From Chloroflexota bacterium (lineage in GTDB: Bacteria > Chloroflexota > Dehalococcoidia > Lucifugimonadales > Australimonadaceae): a stretch of DNA of 8,289 nucleotides. The DNA is taken from positions 1 to 8,289 of the forward strand of contig JAPOOH010000299.1 of assembly GCA_026713505.1 (NCBI GenBank). Reading direction: 5' to 3'. Within the stretch, counting starts at the first letter, position 1; each line of letters opens with the position of its first letter. This document shows positions 4,967-8,289 of this stretch, one piece after another. Under the pieces are notes generated by a model that saw only the letters and a program-made list of their open reading frames with translations, was not told the origin of the DNA and ran no database searches. Both the position numbers and the translations under genes were made by a program.

Positions 4967-5896
4967 ATGAACGGGCTCTCTCCCCGGACGCTCTGGTACC
5001 TGGAACACCTGAGCCCCGACCTGGTACAGGCCTCCAGCGTCCGGCAGGTCATCTACGAAGGAGACACTCCCTACCAGCACGTGCAGGTCCTGGAGACCGG
5101 CTCGTTCGGCAGGATGCTCGTGCTGGACGGTAAGACCCAGTCGTCCGAGTCCGACGAGTGGGTGTACCACGAGGCGCTCGTCCAGCCCGTGATGTTCGCG
5201 CACGCTGACCCGCGCCGCGTGATGGTGGCCGGGGGCGGCGAAGGCGCGACGATCCGCGAGGTGCTGCGCCACCGCTCGGTGGAGGAGGTCGTCATGGTCG
5301 ATCTCGACAAGGCCGTGGTCGACCTCTGCAAGGAGCACCTGCCGGAGCATCATCAAGGCGCGTTCGAAGACCCGCGCGTTACGCTGCTGCACGAGGATGC
5401 CCTGGCCTATCTCGACCAGCGGGAGACGCCGTTCGACATCATCGTCATCGACGTGCCGGACCCGCTGGAGGGCGGGCCAGCCTACCTGCTCTTCACGGTG
5501 GAGTTCTACGAGCTGGTGCGGACACGGCTCGCGCCCGGCGGCCTGATGGTCGCCCAGTCCGGCCCGACGGGGCCAACCAACGTGCGGGAGGTGTTCACGG
5601 CGATCGCACGGACGATGGAGCGCGTGTTCGACCACGTGTCCGGCTACGACGCCCATATCCCGAGTTTCGGGATGACGTGGGGGTTCATCGCCTGCGGCGG
5701 CTCGGACGCGCCCAACGTCGGCGCCATGAGCGAAGCTGAGGTGGACGCGCGCGCGCGGGAGCGCATCGCGACCCCGCTCCGCTTCTACGACGGCGCGGCA
5801 CACCGTGGGATGTTCGGCCTGCCCAAGTTCGTGCGGGAGGCTGTCGCGACGGAGACGCGCATCATCACGAAAGACAATCCCATCTACGCCGTCTAA
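4967..5896 (+). CDS. speE: aminopropyltransferase (spermidine synthase family, ACL5/thermospermine-synthase-like)
   Basis: 309 aa. It transfers the aminopropyl group from decarboxylated AdoMet to an amine, releasing methylthioadenosine. An N-terminal beta domain (about 1-65) is followed by a Rossmann methyltransferase-like fold. Visible motifs are LDGKTQSSESDEW (53-65) with Gln58, YHE (67-69), the nucleotide loop GGGEG (89-93), VDLD (111-114), the catalytic Asp162 in IDVPDPLEGGP (161-171), and AHIPS (229-233). The GGGEG and DPLEGGP forms, together with REVLRH and the C-terminal block, look closer to plant ACL5-type thermospermine synthases than to classical SpeE (GGGDG, DP-x-GP). The amine substrate, and so whether the product is spermidine or a longer amine, is uncertain. 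It sits 1 bp after speD, with no clear ribosome site of its own. No putrescine synthesis gene lies nearby. Confidence 0.95.
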   Translation: MNGLSPRTLWYLEHLSPDLVQASSVRQVIYEGDTPYQHVQVLETGSFGRMLVLDGKTQSSESDEWVYHEALVQPVMFAHADPRRVMVAGGGEGATIREVLRHRSVEEVVMVDLDKAVVDLCKEHLPEHHQGAFEDPRVTLLHEDALAYLDQRETPFDIIVIDVPDPLEGGPAYLLFTVEFYELVRTRLAPGGLMVAQSGPTGPTNVREVFTAIARTMERVFDHVSGYDAHIPSFGMTWGFIACGGSDAPNVGAMSEAEVDARARERIATPLRFYDGAAHRGMFGLPKFVREAVATETRIITKDNPIYAV

Positions 5897-5922
5897 GGAC
5901 TGCTCCGCGAAGAGATGACATC

Positions 5923-5950
5923 AGAAGGGGCGCATCAAGGCGCCCCTTCT
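5923..5950. terminator. intrinsic terminator of speDE, possibly bidirectional
   Basis: A perfect 11-bp stem, AGAAGGGGCGC (5923-5933) with GCGCCCCTTCT (5940-5950), has a 6-nt loop ATCAAG and continues into TCTT on the plus strand. It lies 26 bp after the speE stop. It is also 21 bp beyond the stop of the convergent minus-strand gene at 5972-6430, so it can serve both, though the minus-strand tail is less T-rich. Confidence 0.85.
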
Positions 5951-5971
5951 TCTTGCGGGTTCCCGCTCGGT

Positions 5972-6430
5972 TCAGGCGGCCGAGTCGGAAGATGAATCTT
6001 CCGAGTCCTTGACCCCGGACTTCCATCCGTGCCCCCACCCACCCCGCTTGCCGCGGTGATGGTCTCCTCGGAAGGCGAATTTCTTCCCGAACTTGCCGGA
6101 TGCCAACTCCGGAGGGTCCAGGTACCAGTCCAGGTATTCGTCCGCCTGCTCCTGGGTGATGCTGCCGTCCTCGACCATCGAGGCAAGCTTGTCGCGCAAC
6201 TGCTGCTCCCAGGCCGCCTTTCGCTCCGCCTGCAGCTCCGCCTTCGTTTCCTCTACCGCTGTCTGGACCTGGTCCTCGTCGATCCCGAGCTTGCCCGCGA
6301 GTATCTCCACGAAGCGGGACACCTTGGAAGAGTCGCCTGACGATTCGTCCTGGGCGAACGCTGTTCCCGCGATGGCTCCGGTCAGGAGCAGGGCCGCGAG
6401 GGCCGGGATGAGTAGCCATTTTCTGCGCAT
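5972..6430 (-). CDS. small secreted protein with LGI-type helical repeats and a His/Gly-rich basic segment
   Basis: 152 aa. The signal peptide is clear: basic MRRK, hydrophobic 5-22, and AFA before Gln27 as the cleavage site. The mature protein has two helical units of a kind seen in small exported proteins of Actinobacteria, Firmicutes (DUF2680-like) and Chloroflexota: residues 38-66 (FVEILAGKLGIDEDQVQTAV) and 78-105 (DGSITQEQADEYLDWY). Residues 112-138 are basic and rich in Gly, His and Trp (GDHHRGKRGGWGHGWK). The last dozen residues are acidic and Ser-rich. The ATG has a strong GAGGAGG site 8 nt upstream. It converges with speE across a shared terminator. Function is unknown; the His/Gly segment might bind metal or nucleic acid, or be disordered. 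Confidence 0.88.
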   Translation of the reverse strand: MRRKWLLIPALAALLLTGAIAGTAFAQDESSGDSSKVSRFVEILAGKLGIDEDQVQTAVEETKAELQAERKAAWEQQLRDKLASMVEDGSITQEQADEYLDWYLDPPELASGKFGKKFAFRGDHHRGKRGGWGHGWKSGVKDSEDSSSDSAA

Positions 6431-6504
6431 CGATGCTGCCTCCTCGATTTCGATCGTTGTTTCCTGGTTCCGAACGCGCGCTACAGGACACTACGCGGCG
6501 AGTC

Positions 6505-6514
6505 TCCGTACGGA
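6505..6514. promoter_or_regulatory. 10-bp palindrome in a divergent intergenic region
   Basis: TCCGTACGGA is a perfect palindrome 74 bp upstream of the secreted-protein ATG (6430) and 125 bp upstream of the CvpA-family gene. The 208-bp divergent region (6431-6638) otherwise holds the plus-strand promoter at 6560-6588 and no coding sequence I can support. The palindrome could be an operator, but a 10-mer is short and may be chance. Confidence 0.2.
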
Positions 6515-6559
6515 TTCATCGCATCAGGCGGGTTCCCCGAAGCGCGCAGCGCTACGTCG

Positions 6560-6588
6560 TTGAAGGCGGAACGCCGCGCGTGCATAGT
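6560..6588 (+). promoter_or_regulatory. sigma70-type promoter for the CvpA-family gene
   Basis: TTGAAG (6560-6565) and CATAGT (6583-6588) are separated by 17 nt, each matching 4 of 6 consensus positions. The predicted start near 6595 gives a leader of about 44 nt. A GGGGA ribosome site lies shortly before the ATG at 6639. Confidence 0.42.
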
Positions 6589-6638
6589 GAATTCCAGAAG
6601 CGCGCCTCATTCAGGGGCGATCCCAAACGGGGACGGTA

Positions 6639-7148
6639 ATGAACCTGATAGACCTGCTCATCCTCGCCCTGCTTATCATCGGAGGCCTCCTTGGCTGGGT
6701 GAACGGGGTCGTGAAGTGGCTGTTCACCTTCGTGGGGTTCATCGTGGGGATCTTCCTCGCCAGCAGGCTCTACGACACGCTCGACTGGGCCATCCCGATG
6801 GTCGACAGCGACGGCCTCCGGCAGTTCATCACCTTCGTCATCATCCTGGCCGCCGCAGTGGTGGGGGCGTGGATGCTCGGACGCGCGGTCAAGGCGACGT
6901 TGAGCATCCTCATGCTCGGGTGGGTCGACAGAGGTGCAGGGATGGCGTTCGGCCTGCTCGTCGGCCTGCTGGGCGCGTCAGCAGCCGTCCTGGCGATGCA
7001 CTCCATACCGGTCGAAGAAGTGCAGGAGGCCATGCGTGATTCGCTGCTGGCAGAAGCGCTGCTGGACGGGACCTCGTTCATCCGGGGGCTCATGCCCGCC
7101 GAGTTCCAGATACGAGACTCGCTGTTCACGGTCCCGGGCATCGGGTAG
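6639..7148 (+). CDS. CvpA-family inner membrane protein
   Basis: 169 aa with four hydrophobic segments at about 4-20, 24-41, 62-82 and 101-121, the usual CvpA topology and length. The signature after the third helix, GWVDRGAGMAFGLLVG (94-109), matches the conserved DR-x-x-G motif of the family. The N-terminal pattern NLIDLLILALLIIGGLLGWVNG is also typical. In E. coli CvpA is linked to colicin V export and envelope stress; the role here is unknown. The C-terminal 45 residues are polar and probably face the cytoplasm or form a short helix pair. The HNH endonuclease gene starts 11 bp after its stop if its GTG start is used, so the two may share an mRNA. Confidence 0.88.
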   Translation: MNLIDLLILALLIIGGLLGWVNGVVKWLFTFVGFIVGIFLASRLYDTLDWAIPMVDSDGLRQFITFVIILAAAVVGAWMLGRAVKATLSILMLGWVDRGAGMAFGLLVGLLGASAAVLAMHSIPVEEVQEAMRDSLLAEALLDGTSFIRGLMPAEFQIRDSLFTVPGIG

Positions 7149-7159
7149 CGGCCCGCGCC

Positions 7160-7810
7160 GTGGCGACCTGCAAACGGACGCAGGTTGCCTATGTTCCGCC
7201 GCCCTCTTATGATTCGGGAGTCAGCCTCTCACGGACGGCAGGCTCACGAGGGGGAGACGCTCTGGCCGAGGCGGTCCTCATCCTGAACCAGAACTACGAA
7301 CCGTTGAACGTCTGCGGCGTGAGACGGGCACTGCTTCTTGTCCTGGGGCAGAAGGCGCAGCCCCTGGAGCTCGGGGACGGTGAGTATCGCTCCGTGTCCC
7401 AGAACTTCCCCATCCCCTCCGTCATACGCCTGCTCTACATGGTGAAGCGCCCGCTATTCACCCGGCGCCTCTCCCGCCGCGAGATATTCTGGCGGGACCA
7501 GTTCTGCTGCCAGTACTGCGGCAGGCAGACGCGCGAACTGACGCTGGACCACGTCGTGCCCCGGGTGCTGAACGGCCCGCACACCTGGGAGAACGTCGTT
7601 GCGGCCTGCGTGCCGTGCAATCACAGGAAGGCCGGACGCACGCCCGCACAGGCGAACATGCGGCTGCTGCGCGATCCGATGCCGCCCAAGGCGAACCCGT
7701 ACTACCACCTGATGCACCGCAACCTCCCGGACGAGTGGAACATGTACCTCCCGTGGTTGGCGCAGCGCCGGAGCGTGGAGGTCGGCACGGAGGCGCTCGT
7801 TCGGGCGTGA
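7160..7810 (+). CDS. HNH endonuclease family protein
   Basis: 216 aa from the GTG at 7160. The core matches a widespread HNH group: VLILNQNYEPLNVCGVRRAL (39-58), then a zinc-binding pair C117-x2-C120, LDHVVPR (129-135), WENVVAA with Asn145, and C150-x2-C153-Asn154-His155-Arg156-Lys157. His131, Asn145 and Asn154/His155 are the likely metal and catalytic residues. The protein probably cuts or nicks DNA; no partner methylase or defence gene lies nearby, and this group is a common chromosomal gene. The start is doubtful. Family members usually begin a few residues before VL-x-LN, so the first 34-37 residues look foreign. A good promoter (7185-7213) also lies inside them. A CTG at 7262 preceded by GAGGGGGAG (7248-7256) is a better-placed start. 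Confidence 0.9.
   Translation: MATCKRTQVAYVPPPSYDSGVSLSRTAGSRGGDALAEAVLILNQNYEPLNVCGVRRALLLVLGQKAQPLELGDGEYRSVSQNFPIPSVIRLLYMVKRPLFTRRLSRREIFWRDQFCCQYCGRQTRELTLDHVVPRVLNGPHTWENVVAACVPCNHRKAGRTPAQANMRLLRDPMPPKANPYYHLMHRNLPDEWNMYLPWLAQRRSVEVGTEALVRA
7185..7213 (+). promoter_or_regulatory. sigma70-type promoter inside the 5' end of the HNH reading frame
   Basis: TTGCCT (7185-7190; 4 of 6) and TATGAT (7208-7213; 5 of 6) are separated by exactly 17 nt. The predicted start is near 7220. From there, no ATG, GTG or TTG precedes the conserved domain in frame; the first possible codon is CTG 7262 behind a GAGGGGGAG ribosome site. Confidence 0.55.
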
Positions 7811-7853
7811 GCGCCTGACCGCAGACCTGCCGTTCCGGAGAAGTCGAGGTGGG

Positions 7854-7894
7854 CTCTCAGGCGACGTTGGGGCCAGAAGTACGCTCCCTGAGAG
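7854..7894. terminator. inverted repeat between convergent HNH and holB genes
   Basis: CTCTCAGG (7854-7861) is exactly complementary to CCTGAGAG (7887-7894), with a 25-nt loop. It lies between the stop codons of two convergent genes and abuts the REP-like element at 7895. There is no T tract. It may act as a transcription end point or be part of a larger composite repeat. Confidence 0.35.
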
Positions 7895-7918
7895 ATGCTT
7901 CGGCTCCGCTCAGCATGA
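7895..7918. repeat. REP-like hairpin element, copy B
   Basis: The arms ATGCT (7895-7899) and AGCAT (7912-7916) form a 5-bp stem, with an inner CGG/CCG pairing possible in the 12-nt loop. The layout is the same as copy A at 4-26: ATG(G/C)TTCG, a variable centre, then GCTCA(C/G)CATGA. The stem base that differs (G to C on the left) is matched by C to G on the right, so pairing is kept. Confidence 0.5.
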
Positions 7919-7948
7919 CAACTTCCGGGTTTGTGAGCGTGGGTCCTT

Positions 7949-8289
7949 TCACGAGCGGGATTCCAGCAGGGGCGCTTCCAGCATGAACACGTCCAGCGCA
8001 AGACGGACGTTGGCGTTGCGTTCCAGGGCCTCTATCGTGCGGGTCACGTTGTGCGCCCAGCGGACGACGTCGGCCGGTTGGAGGGCTGCGGCGTGCCGCT
8101 CCAGCATCTCCCGCCACGAGAGGTTCGTGATGCCCGACGCGTTCCCCTGCTGCACGGGCATGATGTCCCGCAGCCAGCGGAGCCAGAGGAAGAGTTCCTC
8201 CCGGCCTGCGCCGCGGTCGCGGTCGAGGCGGCGCGCGAGCTCACCGGCGTAGGCGAACCGCTCCTCCAACCCGCCATCGATGGCGTCGA
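7949..8289 (-). CDS. holB: DNA polymerase III subunit delta-prime, C-terminal part (cut by window edge)
   Basis: The frame is open to the window edge, so only about 113 C-terminal residues are seen. The pattern is that of the clamp-loader delta-prime collar domain: LEERFAYAGELARRL, then ELFLWLRWLRDIM, then a Trp-Arg-x-Met-Leu helix, and finally ALERNANVRLALDVFMLEAP. The ERN-x-N-x-RLALDVF-x-L ending is typical of delta-prime and related AAA+ clamp-loader C-termini. The TTG at 8269 is not taken as a start, because in-frame coding continues upstream (residues Asp-Ala-Ile-Asp-Gly-Gly). The AAA+ domain would lie outside the window. It could also be another clamp-loader-like protein; a search with the full gene would settle this. 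Confidence 0.72.
   Translation of the reverse strand, partial: DAIDGGLEERFAYAGELARRLDRDRGAGREELFLWLRWLRDIMPVQQGNASGITNLSWREMLERHAAALQPADVVRWAHNVTRTIEALERNANVRLALDVFMLEAPLLESRS

Noticed and set aside
5865..6491. Minus-strand 208-aa frame overlapping the secreted-protein gene
   Set aside because: It overlaps the end of speE, the terminator and the secreted-protein gene in another frame. The 152-aa frame has a signal peptide and a perfect ribosome site.
7160..7810. HNH gene as part of a restriction or defence system
   Set aside because: No methylase, helicase or other defence gene is nearby, and this HNH group is common as a lone chromosomal gene.
8044..8277. Minus-strand 77-aa open frame at the window edge
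   Set aside because: It is an off-frame shadow of the delta-prime C-terminus.

Overview
The window is a GC-rich bacterial stretch that most resembles Chloroflexota (Dehalococcoidia/SAR202-like). This placement is an inference. It rests on exported proteins with long Thr-Pro-Ala linkers and a C-terminal 'FYG-x-DG-x-P-GT' beta domain, on an aminopropyltransferase resembling the ACL5 type, and on the HNH/CvpA gene content. No rRNA, tRNA, CRISPR array, transposase or phage gene was seen. Most of the window reads as ordinary chromosomal core genes with compact intergenic regions.

Layout. At 66-2679 two tandem minus-strand paralogues encode exported proteins: an N-terminal anchor, a Thr-Pro-rich stalk, a trypsin/HtrA-like fold and a C-terminal beta domain. 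In both, all three catalytic triad positions are replaced, and in the same way at two of the three (Asp to Gly, Ser to Asp), so they look like dedicated pseudoproteases. Divergent from them is prfA (peptide chain release factor 1, 2887-3963). It converges on a lone nuoA/ndhC gene (3983-4426, minus), which seems to be read from a leaderless promoter. Divergent from nuoA is a polyamine operon, speD-speE (4594-5896). It has an extended -10 promoter, a structured 5' leader and a TTG start, and it ends in a strong hairpin terminator. A small secreted protein (5972-6430, minus) converges on that terminator. A plus-strand pair follows: a CvpA-family membrane protein (6639-7148) and an HNH endonuclease (7160-7810). 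The window ends in the C-terminal part of a probable DNA polymerase III delta-prime subunit (7949 to the edge, minus).

How the genes work together. Only speD and speE form a clear pathway pair: SpeD makes decarboxylated AdoMet, and SpeE moves its aminopropyl group onto a polyamine. The other core genes (prfA, nuoA, holB) are unrelated housekeeping functions, and each lies outside its commonest operon context.

The observations most worth following are: (1) the tandem pair of catalytically dead HtrA-like surface proteins; (2) two REP-like hairpin elements near opposite ends of the window, whose stems differ by a compensatory base-pair change; (3) the folded speD leader; (4) a good sigma70 promoter inside the apparent N-terminus of the HNH gene, implying a downstream, possibly CTG, start; (5) the ACL5-like signature of SpeE; and (6) the isolated, apparently leaderless nuoA.
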